Assembly: GCA_014218235.1 (NCBI GenBank)
Contig: CM024755.1
Location: 78,228,631-78,292,630, forward strand
Reading direction: 5' to 3'
Source: Colocasia esculenta
Lineage: Eukaryota; Streptophyta; Magnoliopsida; Alismatales; Araceae
DNA: 64,000 bases
Both the position numbers and the translations under genes were made by a program. Below the pieces are notes generated by a model that did not search any database, had not been told where the DNA came from, and worked only from the letters and a program-made list of their open reading frames with translations. Positions 35,367-45,412 of the stretch are shown in pieces (position 1 is the stretch's first letter; each line of letters starts with the position of its first letter).

Positions 35367-36953
35367 TGAAGGATCGATAGAAAGTGTGGACAAGATCTAG
35401 AAGGGGGGGTTGAATAGATCTAGGCCAACTAATGCGGAAGCTAAACCAGTTTTGAAAAACCTTTGAATCAGAGTTAGATTAAAAGAAAATTTCACAGATC
35501 TGAGAGGATATTAAGTGAGTTAAACCAATTGGAGAGTGAAAACAAGTTGATTAGATAGATTCAAACGATCCTATGCATTCATCTATCGAAGAGTAATTTC
35601 AAACCACAAAGAGACCAATGCACAGAGATTTTTAGGTGGTTCGGAAATCACACCATGTGACTCCTACATCCACCCCTCACACACAGTGAGGATTCACTAA
35701 CAACCTGGGTAACACAACCCACACAGGAGCCTGACAACTCCACAAGTGAGTTAGACAACTCACACACTACCTAGAGAAAGACTACTCTAGACTCTGAGCA
35801 AGATTGCTCAACAACCCAACTTGAGTGCGACGACTCAAAGACCTGAGCACACAGGCTCACAACCACATGCTAGAACAAAAACAACAAGATGCAGATCCTC
35901 TAGCCATGATCTGATCTATTAAGGCCAATTCAAGAAGATTGGTGCAACAGATTATGCACAACTTCTAGAATAGCCAGGAAGAGACAAGAAAGACTTTAGA
36001 CTCTAGTTGACAATTCTTGTTCTTCAAGAAAACTCCCTTGTAGAGCTCGAATTGGAAGAATCTTGATCACTTGAAGTCCCTTGGCTGATGCTCTGCACTT
36101 TTGATCTTGGGATCTTCCTTGAGAGCTTCACAATTGCAGGATTCTACTTGATCTGCTCCTTTGAAGTTGATGCTAGTGCTTCATGTTGATCAGACTTCGA
36201 TCCTTGTGCTTGGAGAAGGGTGAATTGAGGTGTGAAGCACAAGAGAGAGCAAGTACAGGGAGGAGAGACTCTCTGGCCGCCGCTTGGAGGTTTCTGGAGT
36301 CTCTTCTGAGATTCTCTTGGGATGAGTGCCCTTAAGGAGGGTATTTATACCCTAAATATCCGAAAGATACCCTTGGGGTACGTGGGCACATGATCCAATG
36401 TTGAACTGACATCTCTCTGGGGTGCCACGTGTCCAAGAGGAATGTTAAGTCATAGAGATTCCGGAGTGTGTCGACCTGCCCAAGGGGTGTGTCGACACAC
36501 TGTCCCAGACTGGCCAAACAGTTCCCTGGAAGAGGTCTCTAGTGTCGACCTGAGATCAGATGGTGTCGACCTGCTGTCCCAGACAGCAAAACTGGCCTTC
36601 TGGGAAGGCTATCTAGTGTCGACACTGCCTGATTTGGTGTCGACCTGAGATGGGGTGGTGTCGACCTGCTCTGGACTCGTGTCGACCTGAGATGGACTTT
36701 TCTTCACATTTCTGCCTTTGTTCTGAACCATTGTGTCGACACCAAGGTTGGTTGTGTCGACACTACCTTTGCAGAAAGAGTTTGTTCCTGAGAAAATAAA
36801 CACATAAATCATTAGATAAATATATTATCATGAATATCAATGATAGATGTGCTTGGAAACATATTTTTTGAATATTGTAATTTCAGGTGATGTATTTTGC
36901 ATGTTCCAATGGTTATGCATTAAAATCACAACTTGTCATCATCAAAATATGAG
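35367..36953 (-). repeat. C2 5' LTR, outer end truncated
   Basis: It matches the 3' LTR up to ATGAGG at 36953, then changes abruptly to PMD coding sequence. About 35-40 bases, including the LTR start TGTTGGG, are missing. All ten GTGTCGAC words (36468-36765), the G-box (36425-36434) and TATA box (36340-36351) are kept. Confidence 0.93.
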
Positions 36954-37905
36954 GAACCATCCGAGGAAATGGTGACTGGACTTTGAGATTCCTCAGGTGA
37001 AAGAGCTTGACTACCTCGGCGGATCTTCATGAGGACCAATCTACTAGCAACATGGGTGCTCATTCGAAGGGGACCCGAGGGTGTCTTGACCCTCTGAGCT
37101 ACAGTCTTTGTGGCCGGACGCTTACCCATGGTGAGGGTAGGTGGAGAAGCAGTAGCAGCAGCTAAAAAAAAAACAACAAAAGATAAGTGGTAAGAAAAGA
37201 CAAGAAGTGACCCTTGGGCTAGTACATGATCAGGTATCTATCATGACAAGAACCTGCTACTGAAGGAGAAAGTACACCAGATGGGGCTATTGATGGCACC
37301 AGGGAATCTTGTTCCAGAATTGAATGGTCGACTGTCGGAGGAGCATCGCCTACTGCTAACCAGTAGAACAAACAAAGTGAAAAGACGATATCAGAAATAG
37401 AAACAAGAAAGTAAGTGATTACCTGAAAGAGCATCATGTTCTTGTTGGCTCGAAAATTCTTCAAATGATGGGATTGGTGGGCCCTCGATAGAACTTAACA
37501 CTGTAAGGGGTATCCCCTTCTTTCTCTTCGAGGCCCTCTTGGCTTTGGCAATGCTAGTCGCCATACTACACTTCCGCGCCAGCGGCGTCTCAACATGAGG
37601 TCGCAGGAGGACTTTCTCATCAAGAAAATAGACTGGCCTTATGACTTTCACTGGGATCTCATGGTATCTCCATCTCCGATCTCTTGAAGTGGGATCTAAA
37701 AAAAGGGGGACATAAGCAAGTATGATAATAGAGAAAAAGACAATGGAGTTCGAAGAGAGGAAGATATACCTGCCATGCCTGTGTAAAGTTGGCTAAAAGG
37801 CCAATAGGTATGTGCACTTTGCTTGGCCTGGGAAGCTACCTCTCAGACCAGCCAACATACATCATTAATCCTGCAACAGTCTTCGATGAAGACAACCAGG
37901 TCACC
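36954..37905 (-). pseudogene. PMD gene, middle exons with short introns
   Basis: On the - strand four exon pieces are separated by three short introns with canonical GT..AG ends: 37769-37695 (GTATATC..TTTTTAG), 37422-37353 (GTAATC..TTAGCAG) and 37253-37162 (GTTCTTG..TTTTTTTTAG), about 75, 70 and 92 bases. A possible donor also ends the upstream exon near 37900 (AAGGTGACC), after a stop. Exons are Lys/Arg-rich (AKAKRASKRKKG) and Pro/Ser-rich; the last (KRPATKTVAQRVKTPSG) runs into C2 at 36953. No fold is recognised here. Intron calls rest on splice consensus and frame, not on transcripts. Confidence 0.6.
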
Positions 37906-40534
37906 TTAGCCAACAGAAGATAAGAAGTGATAAAGACTGAGGTGATCCATACCCCGGCCATCAGCATAATGATAAGCCACATGAAGTTCCTGCTCCAAGA
38001 TCATTTCATAGTCTGCTTCAATCGTCAGATTGTGAACTTGAAGTAGCACAAACAACCAAGAGGTGTGTGCATAATGAGTGTGGCCCCACTGTAGCTGTGC
38101 TAAAAAAGCTCTGCATGGGAAAGTTGCATTTACTTCCCCATTCTGAGAAACAATAGTTGGGCAGCTTTCTTCAATAGGCCATAGTTGGGCAGGGGCCAAT
38201 CGCTCTAAACTGATGTTGCCAAGATGTCGGAGAGTCTTCGAAAAATCATCCGCTACAAATTTGGGCAAGACCAATGTAGGAGGGGGCTCATCCTTCTTGG
38301 CGGAAAGTCTTGCCTCCAAATACTGGTCAACGGCCTTCTTGTCATTGGATTTCAGCCGCATCAAGTGCTCCTTGTCAATATCAAGGGTCGGCAGAGTTTG
38401 TAGCTGTAGAATCTTGTGCTCCCTAGTGTCCCAACACTTCAGTTTACAAGCCCTGTAAAAGCTTGTGCAAGCATTCCACCATTTGATATACGCAGGGTAA
38501 CACAAGGGGTGTGACCTGGCATCGGTACCCGAAACGTTGACGGGTCAAAACGATGGAAGAAGTCCCACCATGTGCGAGCCTGTTCTGTAATCTAGGCTCC
38601 CCCCACAGCCCGACTGGGTAAGTGAAATTGAGCAGATGAAGAGAGGATATGCTGATCATATCCAAAGTTTTAGACAAACCAAAATGGATAATATGGTTCC
38701 AAATAGACGACGCTACCTCGACGGAATGTCAATACACTGGGCCGAATAGACACGGCCCAATCTCTAAGTTCTGGCTCCAACACTGGTCTTGTAAACTTTT
38801 GATTACTGATCTGATGCACGTACTCCTCAACTATGCTGTCAGTGCATTCCCGATGACAGTTGACCAATGGGCTAGAATGGCTGGCTAAATGCCAAAAATA
38901 AATAGTACCAGGGGAGTCATTTGGGATGCTTGCCAACTTCCCTCTGATCTCGAAAAGTTGTGTAGAAGTAGAGTGAGGCTCTGCACTTGCAAATTCTAAC
39001 ATCCTCGGGAATAGTCGAGGAGACTGAAGAGATCGCGGAGTAAACTTTGGAAATAGACTACAAGCCCAGACACTAAGAAAATGCCAAGGGCCAATCACAC
39101 AGTGTTGCCGCGGAATCGAATGGCAATGTAGCTCCCCGAGGGGCCAATACAACAAGCAAAGAGCCGCAGGACATAAAGACAACTTCATACCCCAAGCCAT
39201 CTGGCAAGCCGAGTATATAACTTTAGGGCGGAGAATAGTCTCATCGTCAACAGGCAAAGCAAAAGAACATAGCCAATAGGTCAGATAAGCCGCACAATGA
39301 GTATGTGGGTCAGTATTGGTAGGGTTCGGCCCTGTGCGGTGGTCTATGAGAATAGATGCAGGAAGGGTCACCTTCTGGTGGCCCAGATTTCTTCTTGCGA
39401 TGGTCCCATCGGCGCAAGCAAAGTCTTCATACTGCTGCTAGGTGGAAAAGAAATAGGTCAGCCATATGTGGATGCTGACTTTCCTCCACTCCCCTTTCTT
39501 TTTGGCTCGGCTGGCACTGCAAGAGAGGCTAAGGTGGTGGTAGGCTTTCATGAGGTATCTATACGAATACCCCAAAGAGTACTGGCCCTCGCCATCAGTT
39601 CTATCCTTCATAAGATCTGGGAGGCACACCTCTTCGTAGGGTTCCCCATCAATAGGCAGCCCAGTTAGCTGGTGCAAACTCCACAAGTCTAGCGAGATCT
39701 CCCCTTTACCTGTATAGAAGGTATTGAATTCTGGCACAAAGAATTTTACTAGTCCACAACAAAAGCCACAAGACAAAGGGTACCGGTAGCGGGCCGCAAA
39801 CACACTATGGTAAACCCATGCAGTCATCAGAAGGGGTGCATACTGCCAGAGTACAAATTATGTAGCCTCTACAGCAAAGAAATGGAAGTGGTGGGCATCT
39901 GTCGCCCGCAAATCCCCAAACCAACCAGCCGCCAATTGATGTTTGAACCGGATGGCCAGACAATCTAACAAGAAGGGCTCGTCCCGATAACCCCATTTTA
40001 AGGGACACAAGAATAACCCGAAAGATGGTCGTTCCTTATTTACACGACCTGTAGAATTGTCCCACCTCACTGGAGTGAAGGTAGGAGCTCGGGTAAGTCT
40101 GATATCCGCAAGCTTCAAATTCCCTAACCCCACAATAGGAACTCGTCGCCGAGGCTCACCAATCCGATATATGGGTTCAGATCGAGGGGCATAGTTGGCT
40201 AAGCTGTCCCTTTCCAGCAATACAACCCTTTCTATGTCCAGAACCCTCAAAAGATCCCTCTTGCCGTCAGGAGCATAAGAATGGAGGAACCTCAATAAAT
40301 GTCTATCCTTGGGGTAGTCAATCTTGTAGTTCTTGTTGCATGCAAAGAAGAGCGGCGTCGAACTCAATACAAGCCTCGATTCATCCATGGTGTCAGTTTC
40401 AGAGTCATAAGATTCAGCTGCCATGGCGACCCTATCATGACCTCGGTCCAGCTTGGGAAAATCCTCCCATGAGACCAATGGCACATTCTCTAAATGATCT
40501 GCCCTACTGATAGAAGATCGGGCAGCCATGACTC
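37906..40534 (-). pseudogene. Plant mobile domain (PMD, aminotransferase-like) gene, domain part
   Basis: ATG at 40529, just after a strong splice acceptor (CTTTCCTTTTGTAG, ending 40535), so a 5' UTR intron is likely. The PMD family blocks are in order: GLGNLKLADIRLTRAPTF; DEPFLLDCLAIRFKHQLAAG; ISLDLWSLHQLTGLPIDGEPYEE (about 39690); HTHCAAYLTYWLC and CPAALCLLYWPLGELH (about 39300-39120); ARTWWDFFHRFDPSTFRVPMPGHTP (about 38585-38510); YPAYIKWWNACTSFY. Frame breaks: TAA 39858, TAG 39438, TAA/TAG near 38670 and 38600, a frameshift near 38510. PMD occurs in Arabidopsis MAIN/MAIL1-type proteins and in transposons; here it lies antisense inside a retrotransposon and is decayed. Confidence 0.8.
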
Positions 40535-42294
40535 CTACAAAAGGAAAGCTGCATTAATATGAAACACATGCATAAATCAAAAGAAATTTCGACAGCACCT
40601 CCCCTTGTCAAATGGACAAGTGGGGGGTTGAGTGGGTACTCATCCATGCACTAAGGCGAGATGGCCCCAAATAAGGAAATGCAAGCATGTCAAATGGCTA
40701 TCCGGGAACCGCTGTCACCGCGAGGACTAGCCTACAAGGGGTGAGTGGCCCAGTGCCTGGCTGAAGTCAAAAAGACTCGCCACTTGAAGTGGTAACACAT
40801 GAAGAAGGGCCGAATCAATGGAAGCCCTACCGATTCAAAATGGGCCCCACCAACAAAAAAAAAAAAAAACACCTCAGACTGACTGCTAACAGTCCCTCGA
40901 GAGCATTGGGGCCCCACTAGATCTCCTTCCAGTCACCACCATCCCACAATGTCTTCGGTCAGGGCAACCCCACCGAACCCTACACACACAGACATCCCCT
41001 ATACAAAAAGAAAGGCCTCATGGCACCAAAAAAAAAAAAGAGAGAGAGAGATACATCGCCTGGGTCCCTTGGACCTTGTTCACACCCATGCAAAATTGAC
41101 AAGAGAAAAAGAGGGAGGGAATGGGTATATAAACCTTGTAGCTCTGCCTCGCCAGAAACCCCTCTTCCCTACTCGCAGTCCGAGCATCACCTGGCGCTAC
41201 TAGGCTTGCCGTCGGCACTACAAAGAAGCCCACACACACAAAAAAAAGAGACCCCAAATGGGCCGACCTAGCGGGGTACTGCGCCCTACCCCTTCCGCTG
41301 GGCACCCCGAAGAAGTAGTTGCTGCTGCAAGACTATTCCGCCCTCACTATAGTCGCCGTCGCACGGGCCCTCAAGAGCCACAGCAGACATGCCAGTCGTC
41401 CTCCTCACCGAGCCTCCCAGTCACGACGAGGGGCTCTCACGTCGCTGCAAGTCTACTCTAAAGTCGCCCACCGCCGTGCCCCTGGCTGCCGGCGCGTCTT
41501 CCTCACGCCATCGCCGTCGTCGGTCTCGCTGGCTACGGTTTCTTCCAGTCACCGCTGCAACCGCAGCCGCCTGCTCGAGACAGGAGCCCACGCTGCCGCC
41601 CTCACACCCAACTGGCCCCACAGTCCTCGCCTGCTGCTACGCTTCACGTTGCCGGTGCTTCCGTCTCAAGCCGTCGCACCACGCCGACCGCCGTGCTCGC
41701 CCTCATGGTTGCCGCGCTAACTCCTCCTCCGAAGGAGACGATGAGCAGGCAGAAGGGGGGGGGGAGAAGACTTGCACCTTAAGAAACCCAGAAGAGAGAG
41801 AAGAGGGAAAGGAAGAGGTGGGGTGCGCCTTTTAAGGAAAAATGGGGGGAAGGATCGAATACAGCCGGTTCAAACGAAACCCACCCAAGCGCTCGGCATC
41901 ACCAGTTCGGGGTCCGTGCAGGTTCGCAAGCCTCACCAACTCGTGGACCCCGCCGAATCGAGACATGCCATGCTGAATCTCCGCTATCCACCGACTAGCT
42001 GAGCCCTCAACCAATTCGCAACTCCGGCTGATTCGCAAGCCCTGCCGAATCACATCAGGCACTGATTAAAAAAAAAAAAAAAGGAGAAGACTCCAACTAC
42101 CCATCAAGACTGGCATGCGATCGTCATCCGGGGACAACACCATCAAACAGAATTAAGAGATCACAAACACAATAACAAACCACCAGACCATTAGCACGAC
42201 AACAAGTCAAAGACTGCTCGTGCTAATGTGACCAGTCAAATATGCCAAGGTGCACCCGCAGATGCAACATCGTGTGTCCCCTCGCACCACCCAC
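40535..42294 (-). promoter_or_regulatory. Region upstream of the PMD gene (leader, GC-rich island, possible promoter)
   Basis: No ORF here has a family I know. 41255-41720 is a GC-rich, CpG-dense island unlike the rest of the window. On the - strand CCTTAAAAGG (about 41827-41836) is followed by a CT-rich leader (41815-41775), which suggests a promoter for the PMD gene. TATATAAA at 41129-41136 on the + strand (also TATA-like on the other strand) is a second candidate. The G1 word CCGAATC / CCGATTC recurs at about 40811, 40832, 41954 and 42046. Microsatellite-like runs: A(12) near 40857, (GA) at 41041, A(15) near 42067. Confidence 0.4.
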
Positions 42295-42308
42295 GGGTGG
42301 GGGGCATT
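42295..42308 (+). other. G1 polypurine tract
   Basis: GGGTGGGGGGCATT lies immediately before the right LTR start TGTTGG. Confidence 0.8.
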
Positions 42309-44641
42309 TGTTGGAGGCCCAAATTTTCCTAAAGAGAAGAGGCACTTTGCTAGGGAGGGCGGCCCATTAGCAAGGGGCCCAATGGCTCCACCCTTAGGCA
42401 AGGGGTGAGCCTAAGCTACCTATAACCACAGCCCTGCCACCTTTAAAAGAAGTCTGCTACGGCAGATAGAAGGGGGCTTTTTGGAGAGTTTTGGAGAACC
42501 CCTTTTGGAAGAGAAGAAAAAGAGAGAGCAAAAGGGGGTTGAGAGAGGAAACATGGAGTAGAAGAAAGGCCCTTGCTACTATTGCTGCTGTGTTTTCTTC
42601 CTCCTGCGAAGGCCACCTACTGCTGAAGAAGAGAAGAAAACAGGGAGAGAAGAGAGCCACCTTGACCTCTTGTCTTGTCTTGTCTTGGGGTCTTAAAAAA
42701 AGGAGAGGGTGAGTGGGTGACGAGATGGAGAGGGAGTTTTTTTTCTTTCTTTAAAATTTCTTGTACTCCCCACTTACCCCTTTCCAAGAGAGGTCTCATT
42801 CATGTATATTCTACGTTTATTCAATCATGTAAAAGTCTTCTTTGCATTTAAGATGCACTTTGTTTGATTCCAAGTACATTCCCCTTTTTAAGGTTTCTTG
42901 GTTCTTTATTGTGCATGAATAGATGTGCCTTGTTTAAGGTTAGTTTTTTTTATTTGCTTGGGAGAGATACGGGATGGAGGATCCCTCCACATCGAGAGAT
43001 GGTTCTCTCATCCCAACTCATTGCATGGGAGTACATAAGCCCCCACACCTCAATAAATGAGGCTTGGAAACCATGGGGCTTCACCATCCTCCCATTAGTT
43101 CTTTAGCATCTGTTTTATGCTTTGTGCATTTTGGGCCTTGCTTATGTCATATTTTTGGGGATATATTTCTTCTGCACTCTTGCCATGAGTGTTGCTTTTC
43201 CTATTTAAAACAGCAGCCCCCTTTATGCACATTTCGATTTTGAGGAGCATGCCCCCCTTTGCTAACAATGGGTTGAGTAATTAATACTCATGCCCAGCAA
43301 CCCGTTAAGCCTATTTTCTGCCCCTTTCTGCTTTGTCTGCCCAGAATGGGAGGGTTCTGGTCTTCTGTTCACGAACTATGAAGGTCTGCTGCCGATTTAG
43401 ATGAACAAGAGGTAGCTCTGCAGACCTATTCAGTCAGGAGGCTGACTTGCCAATTCGATCAGGCAAGGACATGACCATGGCTGAATCACGTGTGCAGAAT
43501 TGTGCTCAACGTTGTTTAAGTTTAAAAAAAGAGATAACAGATAGATAAGAAATCCATTTAGCTCTAGGTTAGACAATATGATGTCTATGTCTGGATACAT
43601 GGATTCAAACATCATTCGTTTGCCGCTTGGGTTCTTTTATGGCCTTGACAATAATCGGTCTCCTTGTAGGCATGCCTTGGAGATCGATGTCTTGTGCCAT
43701 CGGGGTGATGTTGTTTTCAATATACACCCCACTCTTTGGTGCCATCTCCATTATGGTAGATGTGTACCGCGCTCTCCCCCCATCAACCATAATAAGGGGA
43801 GATGCTGCCGGATTTTTCCCGCGTATATCGAACCGGCAAAAGACTTTAAAAGAAAATCCTCACTGTTTGGTCGATTCAATGACACTTTGGCAAGGTGCCG
43901 AATCAGTCCTGATTGCCGATTCAGTTACATCTTGCCTATTTAGTTTTACCTTGTCGATTTGCTATCTGCCTTGGTGCATGCACGTGTCCTGTCGAATAGA
44001 TTATGTCTGCGCTGTCGACTGGGCACACAATGATCAAGTAGTGCTGAATCGCGAACAGAATCATGCTTTACATGTATCAACTAAAACAAAAGAACACATT
44101 GGAATTGTTTCATAATAAAGAAACAAGTGAATAAATAGATAAAGAGGTCGAATAATTAATGAATAAAAGATCAAACAATGTTGAATGGACATCTTGCTCA
44201 TTAGCACTTCGGCCTAAATTTAAGATGCATTTCGTACTTTCATCGGATGTCTCCACCTTAGGTCACAAGACTTTCTACTCTGGCGATTAATCAAGGGTTT
44301 TCTCTCTTAAAGAGAGATGTAATTAACATCGTTGTGTTCAGGCAATGGTGGGATATTGGTCCAGACACGATATCCATCTTCATTTGACAAAGTCAAACGG
44401 TGCGCTAAAGAGACCTAAAGCCCTTCGACTTTCGGAGGCAGAACACTTGTTGTCACTCACGTGACTGGCACGCCCGCGCTCTGCGATTGTAGGTTCATCT
44501 TCCGTTTCCACAGCTTGATCAGCTTTTAACGAGACTTGGATCTATAGTTTGTAGCCTTGAGAACTTGAGAAAACATGATAAAAAAAGAAAGATAAGTTTT
44601 AAAATAATATTCGTAATGGATCCACAAAATCTATTTCCACA
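42309..44641 (+). repeat. G1 3' LTR
   Basis: TGTTGGAGGC to TTTCCACA, about 2.33 kb, followed by target TGAGC at 44642-44646. It is homologous to 15620-17977 over its whole length. The TGCCGATTCG words of the left LTR are partly decayed here (near 43913 and 43930-43960). Confidence 0.9.
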
Positions 44642-45352
44642 TGAGCCTGAAGATTTTTCTTCCTCAGTTGATTCTTTCACACTAGGACTTGCATTAAGTG
44701 CTAGTGACTTCTTTTTCTTCACATCATCATCTATCCTTTTCAAACCCAATTCATATGTCATTAAGGAACCAATCATCAACAGTTGTAGCAAACATATTTC
44801 AGGACTCTTCAACTACAGTAGCCTTTGTATGCCAAATTGGAGTCAAGGATCTAAGAATCTATCTAACAAGTTCATATTCAGTATATGTTTTTCCTAGACT
44901 CTTCAAGCCATTTGTTAGCAGAGTTAATCTACCATACATCTTTGAGATGGTTTCATTATTTTTCATTTTAAAGGCCTCAAATTCATAAACTAACATATTG
45001 GCTTTAGTTTCTTTTACCTCGGAGGTACCTTCATAAATTACCATTAGATGATTCCATATCTCCTTGGCGCTGGCACATGAGGAGACTCTTGAAAACTCTG
45101 TAGGATGGAGAGAGCATTGCATGATATTCATGGCGCTCCAATAGCATTTGACTTCTTTATTTGTTATAGAGTCCATTTCTCTTCATCTTCTGGTAGCTCA
45201 TAGGGTCCACTACTGACCACCTTCCAGATTTGATGATCTTGGGCTCTTAAGAAAACCTGCATGCGAGTTTTCCAGTAAGTATAGTTTGATCCATCAAAAT
45301 AAGGAGGTCTATACATAGAGTATTCTTCTGGCATATATCCCCTTAGATCCAT
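44642..45352 (-). pseudogene. gag: C1 gag, N-terminal part
   Basis: Start ATG at 45352 (MDLRGYMPEEYSMYRPPYFDG), then YTYWKTRMQVFLRAQDHQIWKVV. After a frameshift near 45165: WSAMNIMQCSLHPTEFSRV, AKEIWNHLMVIYEGTSEVKETKAN and ETISKMYGRLTLLTNGLKSLG. A TAG near 44860 replaces a Lys or Arg codon, and the last part (KESTEEEKSSG) ends at the G1 target site. The frame resumes at 15619. It is the same Gag type as C2 and C3. Confidence 0.88.
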
Positions 45353-45395
45353 TTCACTTGAACTCTTCGGGCTGTTAAACCACAAGAATGGAGAA

Positions 45396-45411
45396 CCCGC
45401 TCTAATACCAA
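45396..45411 (-). other. C1 primer binding site
   Basis: TTGGTATTAGAGCGGG on the - strand next to the 5' LTR: the initiator-tRNA site with one change from TGGTATCAGAGC. Confidence 0.88.
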
Positions 45412-45412
45412 G

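Larger units (their letters stand above)
24251..36953 (-). mobile_element. C2: Ty1/Copia SIRE-type element with third ORF, inserted in the PMD gene
   Basis: Order on the - strand: 5' LTR (36953-35367), primer site, gag, protease, integrase, RT-RNase H, post-pol spacer, ORF3 (28180-26216), spacer, polypurine tract, 3' LTR (25869-24251). Total about 12.7 kb. The LTRs are nearly identical by eye, which makes it the youngest insertion here. Coding regions carry one in-frame stop and several frameshifts in gag-pol plus two stops in ORF3. The outer 40 or so bases of the 5' LTR are missing, so no target duplication can be seen; the base run before the left LTR is ACCTT. Confidence 0.93.
15620..44641 (+). 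mobile_element. G1: large Gypsy element with gag-protease and an antisense PMD gene, no RT/IN
   Basis: Two LTRs of about 2.35 kb bound it (15620-17977 and 42309-44641), with target TGAGC on both sides. A primer site follows the left LTR and a polypurine tract precedes the right one. Without the nested C2 it is about 16.3 kb. + strand content is a leader region, gag and an aspartic protease up to about 23107. From 23159 to 40529 the - strand carries an intron-containing plant mobile domain gene, split by C2. No reverse transcriptase, RNase H or integrase of Gypsy type is visible between the LTRs, so it would have to be mobilised in trans. The lineage is a non-chromovirus Gypsy (possibly Tat-like), uncertain. 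Confidence 0.88.

Noticed and set aside
37906..40534. PMD gene as a functional host gene of the MAIN/MAIL1 type
   Set aside because: Several in-frame stops, a frameshift and a 12.7-kb Copia insertion; bounded by G1 LTRs.
41389..41835. 148-codon + strand open frame in the GC-rich island, rich in Arg, Ser, Pro and Ala
   Set aside because: Open because of high GC content; all frames on both strands are long here and there is no domain. More likely an upstream region of the antisense PMD gene.
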